Part shown: positions 54,505-63,725 of the stretch, in pieces
How positions within the stretch are numbered: the stretch's first letter is position 1
Layout of the letters: every line of letters begins with the position of its first letter
Assembly: GCF_001294455.1 (NCBI RefSeq)
Contig: NZ_LIKT01000025.1
Span: 1-64,000 of the forward strand
From: Phaeobacter sp. 11ANDIMAR09
Lineage (GTDB): Bacteria; Pseudomonadota; Alphaproteobacteria; Rhodobacterales; Rhodobacteraceae
DNA: 64,000 bases
Direction: 5' to 3'
Position numbers and translations under genes: made by a program
The notes under the pieces: generated by a model
Databases searched by the model: none
Told to the model about the DNA's origin: nothing
The model's input: the letters and a program-made list of their open reading frames with translations, nothing else

Positions 54505-57408
54505 TCAGGGATCTTCGGAAGGGTCCTGGATCCGCCCCTTTTCCCATTGGGCATTCATGATACGGTTGAGCCAAGCAAGCCCGACCAGGGCCAAGCCCAG
54601 GCCCATGAAGGAAAACACCCGCGTCAGCCCGGACAATCCGCTCATATCCACCAAGAAGACCTTGGCAATTGTCAGGACAACGCCTGCCATGGCGAGGCGT
54701 CGCAACAGATCCGAGCGGCGCCAGAAGGCCAGCATCAAACCCGCAGCCGAGGCAATCAGCAAGGCCAGGGTGTAGGAATAGAGCTCGGCATCAATGACCC
54801 CCGGCAGGCTCAGATCATCGCCGCGCCAGAAACGACGGATTTCCAGCGCGATATAGAAAGCCCCCAACAGGCTACCAGCACCGATGCTTGCAATGCGGAT
54901 CCAGCGCCGCAGCTGGCCCAGCCAGAGCGCAGCACAGGCAAAAACCACTGCCAAGGGCAGATAGGCCGCCGCCAAACTATCAAAGAGGATCGGACCCTTT
55001 ACCGCTTCGCTACTGGAGAGCAGCGGATTGGCAAAGACCATCAGCCCGACAATGCTGCCCAAAGCTGCCAGCCCGTAGCCAAGAACCAACAGCCCTCGCA
55101 GCGCCGTAGAGAGCCTGCCGCTTAGGGTCATCCGATAGAGTTGGTTGACAAGCGAGGCGGTCCAGACGGTTGCCATCAGCCCCATGCCGGCATGGCTGTA
55201 GCGCATCTCTTCGGGCAACAGACGCAGGATCAGCACCGACAGGAACACCGCACCGATCAAGGCGCTGGCGCTTTCCAGCACCAACCGGGTCTTGTCGCGT
55301 TTTTGGCGCGCCACAAACCAACCCAGCCCCAGCAAAGCCAGGCTCCCGAGATAGCCAAGGAAGATCTGCCTCAAAGGGGTGCTATAGTGCCAGCTGCCCT
55401 CGGCGAAATCCCGGTCCAGCGCCCAGTCGACACCGGGGTCCAAAACCAGCCGATAGGTAATCACTGCCACACCAATCTGCACAAACAACGCCAGTGCGGG
55501 CAGGTCATATTTCTGATCAATCAAGACCACCAACAACACCATCACCGCCAAAGCCAGGGTCAGCGCCGTCTGGGCCAGAACCAGAAACAGAGCAAAGGCA
55601 ATCAAGGTCAGTGCCGAGATGGCAAACAGCGCGACCCGCAGATCTTTGTCAGCGCCCCTGGGCGCGTTACGGGCGCAGCGTTCAGTCAAAAAGGTCATGC
55701 AGGCCGCAGTCGCCAGCACCACCAGCGCCCAGGTGTAAACACCATGCACTTGGGCCGGGCTCCAGGTGAACTCCAGGATCAACAACATCATTGGCGCAAA
55801 GCTCGCCGCGCCAATGGTCCAGAACAGCGCAGGCCCCGCCTCTGTCGGGCGCGCGGCCAAGCACCAGCGTTGGCGCAGATAGCCCAGGGCTGAGCCCAGA
55901 AGGCCAATCGCCACCAGTGCCCAGATCGTCTGCGGCGCGGCGGTTTCAGGCGGCCGGTCGACGGCGATCTGGTAGGCGCGAAACAGCGGGCCCGCGCTGA
56001 GTCCTTCGATCAGGACCACCGCCAGGATCGCGCAGCCCGGCACCAATGCGTGATCAAACAAGGCCGGGGCCTGCCGCATCCAGATCAGACAGGCCAAGAA
56101 CAGCGCCACCAAGGCCATAAGCGCAAAGCTAACTGTGGCCGCCTGCTCGGCGTGCAAGGCCACAAAGACCCCAGCAGCACCAACCGCACAGATGGCGGTC
56201 GCAGAAATCCGGGTGGGGAACTCGGGATAGCTCCGCTTGCCCTGTGGGATTTGGAACAGCGAAAATACAGCGGGGCCATCATGGTCCGGCCAAAGACGGC
56301 GCTGCGGCAGCACCACCGCCGCCAGGGCAATCAGCAAAAGCGAGGTCAAGAAATGCACCTCGCCTGCTCCCGAAAGATAGAGCAACAGACAGGCCGTGAG
56401 TGGCGCTGCCAGAGCGAGCCCAGAGATCCAGGCCCAGCGCTTGACGGTGTCAACGCCCAACCCGACGGCGGCAACCAGGGCAAAATAGTAATACAGCATC
56501 CAAGTATCCTGCGATTGCCCGCCCACCAAAAAAGGAACTGCACTGGCGCCCAACAGCCCCAAAGCTGTGAGGAAGGCCCCATAAAACCAGCCCAGCACCA
56601 GGGCCAGCAGCGACACCAGACAAAGCGCCGCAAAGCTGGGACCCGGATCTATCAGCTGATACATAAGTCGCGCCGACAAGAGCCCGGAAAACAGCGTGAT
56701 CAGCCCTGCCCCGGCCAGGGCCGATGGCAGATACTGCGCCGCCCCATCCGTGGCGTCGCCCACACGGCGGCGGATGGTTTCGGCACCCGCAATAAGGGCC
56801 AGGCCAAAGCCCAGCGCCGCTATGATACGCCAAAATGGCGTCAACAGGCCGTTTTCAACACCGTATTGCACCATGAACAACCCGGCCAGCGCCAGCGATA
56901 CAGATCCCGCGGCCAACACCCAATTCTCGCGCAGCCAGAGGCTCAGCGCAGCAAGAGTATCACCGCGCAACACATAGGCGCGTGGGGGCTGCGCTTGTGC
57001 AGCGGTCGGCTGGGCTGCCAGGCCTGAGATCGGGGGCCTGCCCGTCGCGCCCCCCTCTTTCGCCTGGCTGCGTCCGTCCTCTGCCAGGTCAGCTCGCGCG
57101 GCCAATGTTTCATCCGCGGTCGGGGCCTCTTGCGCAGTTGACGCCGCTTCTGCGTCTCCACCCGCTGCAAGCCCCCAGGGGCCAGAGGCCTGCTTTGGCG
57201 CAGCGACCTCTGGCGGCTGTTGCACCGCGCGTTTTGGTGAAGCTGTCGCAGCCTCATCGGTGAACACTGCGCTTTCAAGGGAGCGTATTTGGGCTTCCAA
57301 ATCGCGCACCTGCGATTTCAACCGGCTGTGCGACACCAGCAGGTAAGGAACACCTAACAGAAAAACGACGCCAAGGAGCCCCAGCAGGAGCAGACTAAAA
57401 TCTAACAT
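54505..57408 (-). CDS. DUF2339 polytopic membrane protein
   Basis: 967 residues recognised as DUF2339, a family of large membrane proteins of unknown function. An N-terminal span (LLLLGLLGVVFLLGVPYLL) is followed by a short coiled coil (LKSQVRDLEAQIRSLES) and a disordered Ala/Pro/Glu-rich region up to about residue 145. Then at least 20 hydrophobic segments run to the C-terminus, beginning with NWVLAAGSVSLALAGLFMVQ and GLLTPFWRIIAALGFGLALI, the family signature. It ends in a basic tail. Length is typical. A flanking strong terminator separates it from upstream plus-strand genes. No partner is apparent. Confidence 0.9.
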   Translation of the reverse strand: MLDFSLLLLGLLGVVFLLGVPYLLVSHSRLKSQVRDLEAQIRSLESAVFTDEAATASPKRAVQQPPEVAAPKQASGPWGLAAGGDAEAASTAQEAPTADETLAARADLAEDGRSQAKEGGATGRPPISGLAAQPTAAQAQPPRAYVLRGDTLAALSLWLRENWVLAAGSVSLALAGLFMVQYGVENGLLTPFWRIIAALGFGLALIAGAETIRRRVGDATDGAAQYLPSALAGAGLITLFSGLLSARLMYQLIDPGPSFAALCLVSLLALVLGWFYGAFLTALGLLGASAVPFLVGGQSQDTWMLYYYFALVAAVGLGVDTVKRWAWISGLALAAPLTACLLLYLSGAGEVHFLTSLLLIALAAVVLPQRRLWPDHDGPAVFSLFQIPQGKRSYPEFPTRISATAICAVGAAGVFVALHAEQAATVSFALMALVALFLACLIWMRQAPALFDHALVPGCAILAVVLIEGLSAGPLFRAYQIAVDRPPETAAPQTIWALVAIGLLGSALGYLRQRWCLAARPTEAGPALFWTIGAASFAPMMLLILEFTWSPAQVHGVYTWALVVLATAACMTFLTERCARNAPRGADKDLRVALFAISALTLIAFALFLVLAQTALTLALAVMVLLVVLIDQKYDLPALALFVQIGVAVITYRLVLDPGVDWALDRDFAEGSWHYSTPLRQIFLGYLGSLALLGLGWFVARQKRDKTRLVLESASALIGAVFLSVLILRLLPEEMRYSHAGMGLMATVWTASLVNQLYRMTLSGRLSTALRGLLVLGYGLAALGSIVGLMVFANPLLSSSEAVKGPILFDSLAAAYLPLAVVFACAALWLGQLRRWIRIASIGAGSLLGAFYIALEIRRFWRGDDLSLPGVIDAELYSYTLALLIASAAGLMLAFWRRSDLLRRLAMAGVVLTIAKVFLVDMSGLSGLTRVFSFMGLGLALVGLAWLNRIMNAQWEKGRIQDPSEDP

Positions 57409-57777
57409 AAAGGGATCATTTCAAAGCAACCAAATTTGCTCCGAAGCTAAGCAAGAATTGCACAAGTGACAAGCGAAGCTCAGCAAGGGCAAAGCTGGGC
57501 CGCCCCGCCCTGTCCCAACTCTCCGCAGGCGCGATCCGGACTGCGCCGGGGGGCTACATCTTTGCCGCGACTTAGCTCCCGTGTAGTGCCGATGACATCG
57601 CAGGCGGTCGCAGCGCTCTGCTTGCACCTGGGAAAATCATGCAAAAACTCGATATATTGCCGAGGTATCTGGATTGCCGGGGGAGCCGAACACAGGAAGG
57701 GCGGCCCCCTGTGGCGCCGCCCAAGTATTTTCCCTCTCTCTGCGATTGGCCAAAGCCTCTGCCAGACAGATGCGCGC
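57409..57777. other. Gap between RTX gene and DUF2339 gene
   Basis: About 370 bases without a convincing gene. The DUF2339 promoter must lie here. A hairpin at 57699-57722 (GGGCGGC/GCCGCCC) is in the right place to end the RTX message. Confidence 0.45.
57699..57722 (-). terminator. Probable terminator of the RTX gene
   Basis: On the minus strand GGGCGGC pairs with GCCGCCC around a 10-base loop, followed by TTCCTGTGTT. The T-run is broken, so confidence is moderate. It lies about 55 bases past the stop codon. Confidence 0.5.
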
Positions 57778-60700
57778 TTAGGCAAACCAGTCCAAGTCAA
57801 TCTCATCGGTGAGCCTTGATCTGCTCAGCAGCGCGATATCCAGCGCATCTGCACCGCCCTCACCATCCGCATCATAGGTTAGCCAGACCCCCCGTTCGCC
57901 GACACCGGGTTCTGCCAGCGCAAAATGCCCTGCGGCAAAAGCTGCTGCGAGGTCGGCGCCCAACTCGACCATCAAGCCATCAAGGTCCAAGAGATCACCG
58001 TCTCGTCGAGAGAAATCGCCAATGGTATCGCCAATGTCGTCGGAGGACCCAAAAACAAAGACATCCGCACCGCTGCCGCCAACTAGCAGGTCCAGGCCCG
58101 CGCCGCCGTCGAGCAGGTCATCACCGGATCCGCCAATCAGATGATCTGCGCCCGTTCCGCCCGCAATGATGTCATCGCCGGTCCCGCCATCCAGTTTATC
58201 GGCGCCTTCACCACCTGTCAGACTATCGATCCCGTCACCACCTTTCACCGAGTCGTCGCCCGCACCGGCATCAATCGTGTCGTTGCCCTTTCCCCCATCA
58301 ACCGTATCGGCGCCCGCCCCGGTCACAATGCTATCAGCGCCCAAGCCCGATTTGACCGTATTGTCTCCGTCTCCGGCCTGGATCGTGTCATTGCCGGCAT
58401 CCGTGTCGATGTCATCATTGCCACTGCCGGCAAAGACAAAGTCATCCCCCTTGCCGGTATCGATCTGGTTGTTGCCCTCCCCTGCAGAAATACTGGCGTT
58501 GCCATTCAAGATCTTGATGGTGTCATCGCCGCTTCCCGCCGTCACGGTACTGGCACCGGCCCCCAGAGTTGCCGAATTTTCGCCGTTGCCCAGGTCGATG
58601 TGGTGATCCCCGCTGCCAAGACGCAGACTGTCATCTCCCGCACCGGCACTAACGGTGACATTGCCATCGCCGGCCCGCAGGTTGTTTGTGCCATTGCCAA
58701 AGGTTACTGAGTGGCTGCCATGACCCAGTTGGACAGTGTTATTGCCCAGACCGGTGGTAATCACATGATCCCCGTCTCTGACGCGGACGGCGTTTTTGCC
58801 ATCTCCCGTAGCAATTGTCAGATTGCCATTGCCTGCAGAGATATTGTCATCACCGGCGCCACTGGTGATGGTGGAGTTCCCATTGCCAAGGCGGATTGTA
58901 TTCTTGCCACCTGTATCCGTAACAGTCTGATTGCCATGGCCTAGGTTGATATTGTCATCTCCAGCCCCTGTTGTGACTGTGTGGTTACCGACACCGGCAC
59001 GAAGCTGATTGTTCCCAGCCGTTGCGGAAATGATATAGGCTCCCTTGCCAACAGTGATACGATCGTCGCCAATACCCGTCGTCACAGTACCAGCGCCATC
59101 GGCAATGCGGATCTGGTTTCTGCCATCCCCCGCATCAATCGCATGGGTGCCCTTGCCTGCGGTAACTCTGTCGTCGCCCACTCCGGCAGTCAGGGTGAGA
59201 CCCCCATCACCTACTCGAACCTGGTTGTGACCCTCGCCCACATGAACGGTATAGGCACCTATACCACCGGATATCAGATCCGCACCGGCCCCACCGGTGA
59301 TGGTTGCATCGCCATCCCCAACCCGGATTGTATTTCTTCCATCACCTGCACTAATCGCATGGGTGCCCTTGCCTGCGGTAATACTGTCGTCGCCAGCACC
59401 TGTGGTGATGGTCTGATTGCCATCTGCGGTCCGGATCTGGTTCTTACCTGCCCCGGCAATGATCGTGTGATTGCCGGCGGCCAGCGAAATTCTGTCGTCG
59501 CCATCGCCGGTGTTCACCGTGTGGTTGCCTGCACCAACCCGGATCTGGTTGTTGCCGCCGCCCGCATCAATCACCGCCCCGCCAGAACCTGCGGTGATCT
59601 GGTCCCGTCCCGATCCCGCTGTGATCTCGACCGAACCATTTCCAACCCGGATCTGGTTGTCCCCCTCTCCGGCAGAGATCACGTGATCCCCATGCCCGAC
59701 AGAAATGCGGTCATTGCCTAAACCGGTTGAAACGGTCTGATCCCCATTGCGCACTGTTATTTGGTTGTTTCCGTCACCGGCATCAATGGCATAGGAGCCA
59801 GTTCCACCGGTGATCCGGTCGGCGCCATCACCTGCGGTCACCGTCGCGGCACCATCGCCCATACGAATGGAATTCTTGCCGCTACCGGCTGCAATCACGT
59901 GGCTGCCAGAACCTACGGTGATGCTGTCATCGTCTTTGCCCGTGGTGATCCTCTGATCACCGTCTTTTACCCGGATCTGATTGCGGCCATCACCGACACT
60001 GATCACAAAGGATCCCTCCCCGCCGGTGACCCGGTCCAGGCCATCGCCAGCGGAAATGGTGGCATTCCCATCACCAACCCTGATTTGGTTATCCCCGCCT
60101 CCAGCCGAGATATTGTGAGTGCCGTCTTTGGCATCAATCCGGTCCTTCCCCGCACCTGTGGTCACCACATGAGTGCCAGCGCCGAGGCGGATCTGATTAT
60201 CCCCTTCACCCGCGTTAATCTGATGATTGCCGTCACGTATTGTGATGCGGTCACTCTCGGCACCCGCAGTGACTGTATTGTTCCCATGGCCAAGCGTGAT
60301 CTGGTTTCGACCGCCGCCTGCATCGACGAAATTGGAGCCATCGCGCGCGGTAATGCGATCATCGCCCGATCCGGAGGTTACCTGATTGTCGCCATTGCCA
60401 AGCGAAACCTGGTTCTTCCCCTCACCCACAGCAATGACATTAGAGCCGTCACCTGCCGTCACCCGGTCCGCGCCTGCGCCTGTGGTGACGTTGTTGTTGC
60501 CATCACGGACATTGACCGAATTGGTCCCATCCCCGGCATTGACCGTGTCATTACCGTCACCAGTGTCGATGCGATCACTGTCTGCACCGGTGGTCACTTG
60601 GTCATTTCCTGCGCCGGATTTGATCGTGTTTTTCCCATCCCCCACCGAAATCACATCATGGCCTGCACCTGTGGTGATGGTATTGCGACCATCCCCGGCA

Positions 60701-62586
60701 TCAATCACATTGCTGCCGACCTCGTCTTTGATGCGGTCGTCCCCGCCTCCCGCGGAAATCGTATCATTGCCGGCGCCACCCTCGATATTGTTGCGCCCTT
60801 CGCCACCGTCAATGACGTCATCCCCATCGCCGCCATACAGACGGTCACCGCCTTCGCCCCCCGAGAGGCTGTCATCTCCGTCATCGCCATACAGATAGTC
60901 ATTGCCAGCGCCTCCCAGCAGCGTGTCACTCCCCGCGCCGCCATAGAGTTTATCAATCCCGGAGTTGCCCTCCATCTGGTTGTCCAGATCATTGCCGTAG
61001 CCAGTGTTGCGCCCGGTGCCAAATTTGACATTTTCAATATCCGAGGTCCCAGAAATGGTCAGTGTTTTGGAACCAATGCGGCTGACGGCACCATTTTCCA
61101 ACCGGATCGTGGTATTCAGCGTCACCGCGCTCAGATCCAGGGTGTCGATGCCACCGTCGGTGTCATCAATCTGCCCCAGCGCAGGATACCAATTGGTCTG
61201 AAAACTGTCGGTAAAAGTATAGGTCGTATCCGGAGAATCCGGCTCTGGCGGCGGCGGAGGCGGAGGCGTCTCGCCGCTGTCGATGATCGAGGCCACATCC
61301 GCGTGATCAGAGACCCCGGTCAGAAACACCAGCTGCGTATCGATCCCGTTGTAGCTGACCATCAGCCAAGAGCCACCACTTCCTGCCACCAGCGAGACCA
61401 CGCCATCCGCAGCAGCGGTCGACCCGCTATAGCCAATCGCCACCAGTAAGGCGGTGATGTCCAGCTTGTCGCCGGCAGCAAGGTCAAAATCGGTGATCGT
61501 GTCGCCAGCATCTGCAAGCGTCGCATAGACAAAGCGGTCTGCACCGCTGCCCCCCGTCAACAGATCAGCGCCTTCCCCACCAATCAAAACATCATTGCCG
61601 TCTTTGCCATCAATCTCATCGGTGCCCGCGCCGCTTTCCAAGCGGTTGTCGGCTGCATTGCCCGAAATCGTATCCTGGCCGGAACCGGTAATGGCGTTTT
61701 CAATAACCGTGTCACGCCCGATCGAGAAATTTCCGACCCATCCATTGAGATCCGAATAGGTCTCTTCACCAAGGTCTAGCCGCTGATTGTAGCTGCGCGA
61801 GGCCAGATTGATCAGATCAATACCGCCACTGTCGACAATGGCCACAGCCAGGTTTTCAGTGAGATCCATGCCAAAACGTCCGGTGCTGTCCCCATCGCCA
61901 TAGGTGGTGTCACCGCTTTCGACATTGGTTGGTGTGCCATAGAGCTGCTGGATCGCTGCAATATCCGCCAGCTGCGCCGTGGCAAGGCGCAAATAGGAGG
62001 CATCGGTATAGGTGTTTTCCGACTGGCTGAAGTAGGACATGATCGACATCTGCCAGCTGTCGTTGGCAAAGGCTGCATTGGCTCCATAGCTGGCGCTGCC
62101 GTTGTAATTCCCGGTATGGCCTAGCCCCAATGCATGGCCGATTTCATGGATATAGGTCTGCAGATAATAGGTGCCATAGTTCGACCAGGAGGTCGCCACG
62201 TTGATACTGGAGCTGACAATGGTTTCACCGCTCACCATGGAGCTGGCATAGGCCCCGGACTGGTTGTCATCAAAGGTGATCTGGGCATTGGAGCTTTGGA
62301 CGAATTCAATGCCGGTTACCGCAGTCCAAGCCTCCAGAGCCTTGACCGCAGTCTCCCGACCCAGAGCATTCAAGCCAGTGATATTGACCGTGAGCTGGCC
62401 GCCGGGTTCGACATCAAAGGAGCGCAGTCCACGACCTGTATCTTCCCAATAACCCCGGTTTAGATAGTCGGCCACTTGGTCAACTGTATAAACCGGCTTG
62501 GACCCGGAACTTGTCGCGCCAGAAGAGGTCGAAGTCGTATCCTCTACAAAGAGCGGATGCTCCCGGTCACCACAAAATTCACACAT
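57778..62586 (-). CDS. Serralysin-like RTX metalloprotease with a very long beta-roll
   Basis: 1602 residues. No Sec signal peptide; with RTX repeats this points to type I secretion, though no secretion genes are in the window. Residues about 30-225 form an M10-type zinc protease domain: HEIGHALGLGH at 147-157 (HExxHxxGxxH) and the Met-turn SIMSYF at 181-186. A first short RTX block lies at about 308-355, a Pro-rich linker at 441-447, and a second block at 548-1510 made of 107 uninterrupted nonapeptides. The last 92 residues end in DEIDLDWFA, fitting a C-terminal secretion signal. The N-terminus MCEFCGDREH has two Cys, unusual in an RTX protein. GAGGG precedes the ATG. Known serralysins have about 450-700 residues, so this one is far longer. 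Confidence 0.93.
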   Translation of the reverse strand: MCEFCGDREHPLFVEDTTSTSSGATSSGSKPVYTVDQVADYLNRGYWEDTGRGLRSFDVEPGGQLTVNITGLNALGRETAVKALEAWTAVTGIEFVQSSNAQITFDDNQSGAYASSMVSGETIVSSSINVATSWSNYGTYYLQTYIHEIGHALGLGHTGNYNGSASYGANAAFANDSWQMSIMSYFSQSENTYTDASYLRLATAQLADIAAIQQLYGTPTNVESGDTTYGDGDSTGRFGMDLTENLAVAIVDSGGIDLINLASRSYNQRLDLGEETYSDLNGWVGNFSIGRDTVIENAITGSGQDTISGNAADNRLESGAGTDEIDGKDGNDVLIGGEGADLLTGGSGADRFVYATLADAGDTITDFDLAAGDKLDITALLVAIGYSGSTAAADGVVSLVAGSGGSWLMVSYNGIDTQLVFLTGVSDHADVASIIDSGETPPPPPPPEPDSPDTTYTFTDSFQTNWYPALGQIDDTDGGIDTLDLSAVTLNTTIRLENGAVSRIGSKTLTISGTSDIENVKFGTGRNTGYGNDLDNQMEGNSGIDKLYGGAGSDTLLGGAGNDYLYGDDGDDSLSGGEGGDRLYGGDGDDVIDGGEGRNNIEGGAGNDTISAGGGDDRIKDEVGSNVIDAGDGRNTITTGAGHDVISVGDGKNTIKSGAGNDQVTTGADSDRIDTGDGNDTVNAGDGTNSVNVRDGNNNVTTGAGADRVTAGDGSNVIAVGEGKNQVSLGNGDNQVTSGSGDDRITARDGSNFVDAGGGRNQITLGHGNNTVTAGAESDRITIRDGNHQINAGEGDNQIRLGAGTHVVTTGAGKDRIDAKDGTHNISAGGGDNQIRVGDGNATISAGDGLDRVTGGEGSFVISVGDGRNQIRVKDGDQRITTGKDDDSITVGSGSHVIAAGSGKNSIRMGDGAATVTAGDGADRITGGTGSYAIDAGDGNNQITVRNGDQTVSTGLGNDRISVGHGDHVISAGEGDNQIRVGNGSVEITAGSGRDQITAGSGGAVIDAGGGNNQIRVGAGNHTVNTGDGDDRISLAAGNHTIIAGAGKNQIRTADGNQTITTGAGDDSITAGKGTHAISAGDGRNTIRVGDGDATITGGAGADLISGGIGAYTVHVGEGHNQVRVGDGGLTLTAGVGDDRVTAGKGTHAIDAGDGRNQIRIADGAGTVTTGIGDDRITVGKGAYIISATAGNNQLRAGVGNHTVTTGAGDDNINLGHGNQTVTDTGGKNTIRLGNGNSTITSGAGDDNISAGNGNLTIATGDGKNAVRVRDGDHVITTGLGNNTVQLGHGSHSVTFGNGTNNLRAGDGNVTVSAGAGDDSLRLGSGDHHIDLGNGENSATLGAGASTVTAGSGDDTIKILNGNASISAGEGNNQIDTGKGDDFVFAGSGNDDIDTDAGNDTIQAGDGDNTVKSGLGADSIVTGAGADTVDGGKGNDTIDAGAGDDSVKGGDGIDSLTGGEGADKLDGGTGDDIIAGGTGADHLIGGSGDDLLDGGAGLDLLVGGSGADVFVFGSSDDIGDTIGDFSRRDGDLLDLDGLMVELGADLAAAFAAGHFALAEPGVGERGVWLTYDADGEGGADALDIALLSRSRLTDEIDLDWFA
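58057..60945 (-). repeat. 107 tandem nonapeptide repeats (RTX) with a 36-residue super-repeat
   Basis: Residues 548-1510 of the RTX protein divide exactly into 107 units of nine residues with no insertion or deletion. Units 1-9 and 93-107 are close to the canonical GGxGxDxUx. In units 12-92 (58462-60648) the canonical Asp position changes with a period of four units: Asn (21 of 21), variable, Asp (20 of 21 counted over units 14-94), His/Tyr/Phe (13 of 16 over units 27-87). A typical super-repeat reads AGDGRNQIRV, DGxxTITTG, xGDDRITVG, xGTHAISAG. Arg occupies the first place of the unit after Asn in 14 of 15 cases from unit 29 to 85. Confidence 0.92.
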
Positions 62587-63167
62587 GCCACTGCCCTCAA
62601 CGGTTCAAATTCTAAAAAGGAGAAAGCCAACTCACATGCTGGTGCTGGCCCGTTTTCACAGGTTCTCTGTCAAAATCATCACTCAAAAGATCCATCGCCG
62701 CACTGGGGAGCTGAACAGGCTTGATAGCTGTTCAAAGCCCTTCGCCCGCGCCAGCCCAAAGGGGGTGCAAGCTGTCATATCAAGGCGATTTTTCCAAAGA
62801 TCTGCCAGGTGGAATTGGGTCTTTCGCCGTTCTGGCTAGGCTCAACTGTAGCAAGAGAACCGAGGCACAAACTCGGTTCAAATGTGGCACAAACATGGCG
62901 CGTCCTTCGGCTTTGCTTCAGTTTTGCAAAGAATTGCGACGACCCCATCGCCCCGAGCCAAAGCCAAAACATGGTCCTGCGCGAGAAGACCAAACAGTAC
63001 TTAGGTTTTATTGGAAAACTCTGGCCACATCGATGCGGTGGCACGTCCTTCAAAACCCTGAACGGGCAAGCGGACAGAAAACCCATCATGACGGAGCGGC
63101 GCCAGGGGCTGCCCCTTAGCAGCAATAATCTGGCCCGGCGGAGAGGTCCGCCAGACCAGCTCGGGCA
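62587..63167. other. Stretch upstream of the RTX gene, no gene recognised
   Basis: About 580 bases. Open frames up to about 120 codons exist on both strands but lack binding sites and family-like sequence. The RTX promoter must lie here. Composition is a little less G+C-rich than in the neighbouring genes. I see no clear -35/-10 pair or palindrome. Confidence 0.4.
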
Positions 63168-63539
63168 TCAGCCAAAGAGGTAGAAGGCAATTTTGTTGCC
63201 ATCAAGATCGCGCACATAGGCGCCGTAGAACCGGTCAGGAATACGTTGCCCGGGCGCGCCCTCGCAACGCGCGCCCAAAGAAATCGCCTTGGCATATAGC
63301 GCATCAACCTCTTCTTTGCTCTTTGCGGCAAAGGCCACCATGTTGCCATTGCCCGGCTGCGGGTCATTTTTGTCATAGGGCTCGCAGACCGAAATCATCG
63401 CCTCCTTGGGGGTGGCCCCGATCATCGCAATGCGCCCCGCATCAATGATCACCTTTGCCCCGCGATCCGCAAAGAGATCACAATAAAACGCCTTGGCCTT
63501 TTCGATATCCGAAACGCCAACAGTTACATATCCAATCAT
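63168..63539 (-). CDS. VOC-family (glyoxalase/bleomycin-resistance-like) protein
   Basis: 123 residues with the paired beta-alpha-beta-beta-beta units of the vicinal-oxygen-chelate fold: GYVTVGVSDIEKAKAFYCDL at the N-terminus and GAYVRDLDGNKIAFYLFG at the C-terminus. IIDAGRIAMIGATPKEAMIS and GNMVAFAAKSKEEVDALYAK lie between. Such proteins range from metal-dependent lyases to drug-binding proteins, and the function here is open. ATG at 63539 follows AAGGGA; the longer upstream frame was discarded. Repeated AAGGGTAAC boxes stand upstream. Confidence 0.88.
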   Translation of the reverse strand: MIGYVTVGVSDIEKAKAFYCDLFADRGAKVIIDAGRIAMIGATPKEAMISVCEPYDKNDPQPGNGNMVAFAAKSKEEVDALYAKAISLGARCEGAPGQRIPDRFYGAYVRDLDGNKIAFYLFG

Positions 63540-63561
63540 CCGATTTTCCCTTGTTTTTTCG

Positions 63562-63630
63562 AAGGGTACCCGCAGTTTGTCGCAGGTCAAGCGCACAAAA
63601 CCGTTACCCTTCGTCGCCCTTAAGGGTAAC
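63562..63630. promoter_or_regulatory. AAGGGTAAC-type boxes upstream of the VOC gene
   Basis: AAGGGTACC at 63562-63570, and GTTACCCTT (63603-63611) with AAGGGTAAC (63622-63630) as a perfect 9-bp inverted repeat with 10-base spacer, plus a central CCCTTAAGGG. Three related half sites within 70 bases directly before a start codon suggest an operator. Confidence 0.4.
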
Positions 63631-63725
63631 CACGAGGCACGGAAGGAGGTTCCATCCCCCGCGGCACCAGCCTGCATCGGTACGCCTTGATGGCCGCCTG
63701 AGGGGGCAAAGGCGCTGCCCAAATT

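Noticed and set aside
58141-61449. Long plus-strand open frames across the RTX repeat, and the impression of a CRISPR-like array with 108-bp period
   Set aside because: The period comes from the coding repeats of the minus-strand RTX protein. There are no identical repeats with unique spacers, no cas genes, and the antisense peptides are simple mirrored repeats.
62587-63183. Open frames between the RTX gene and the VOC gene
   Set aside because: None has a binding site or protein-like composition, and those on the two strands contradict each other.
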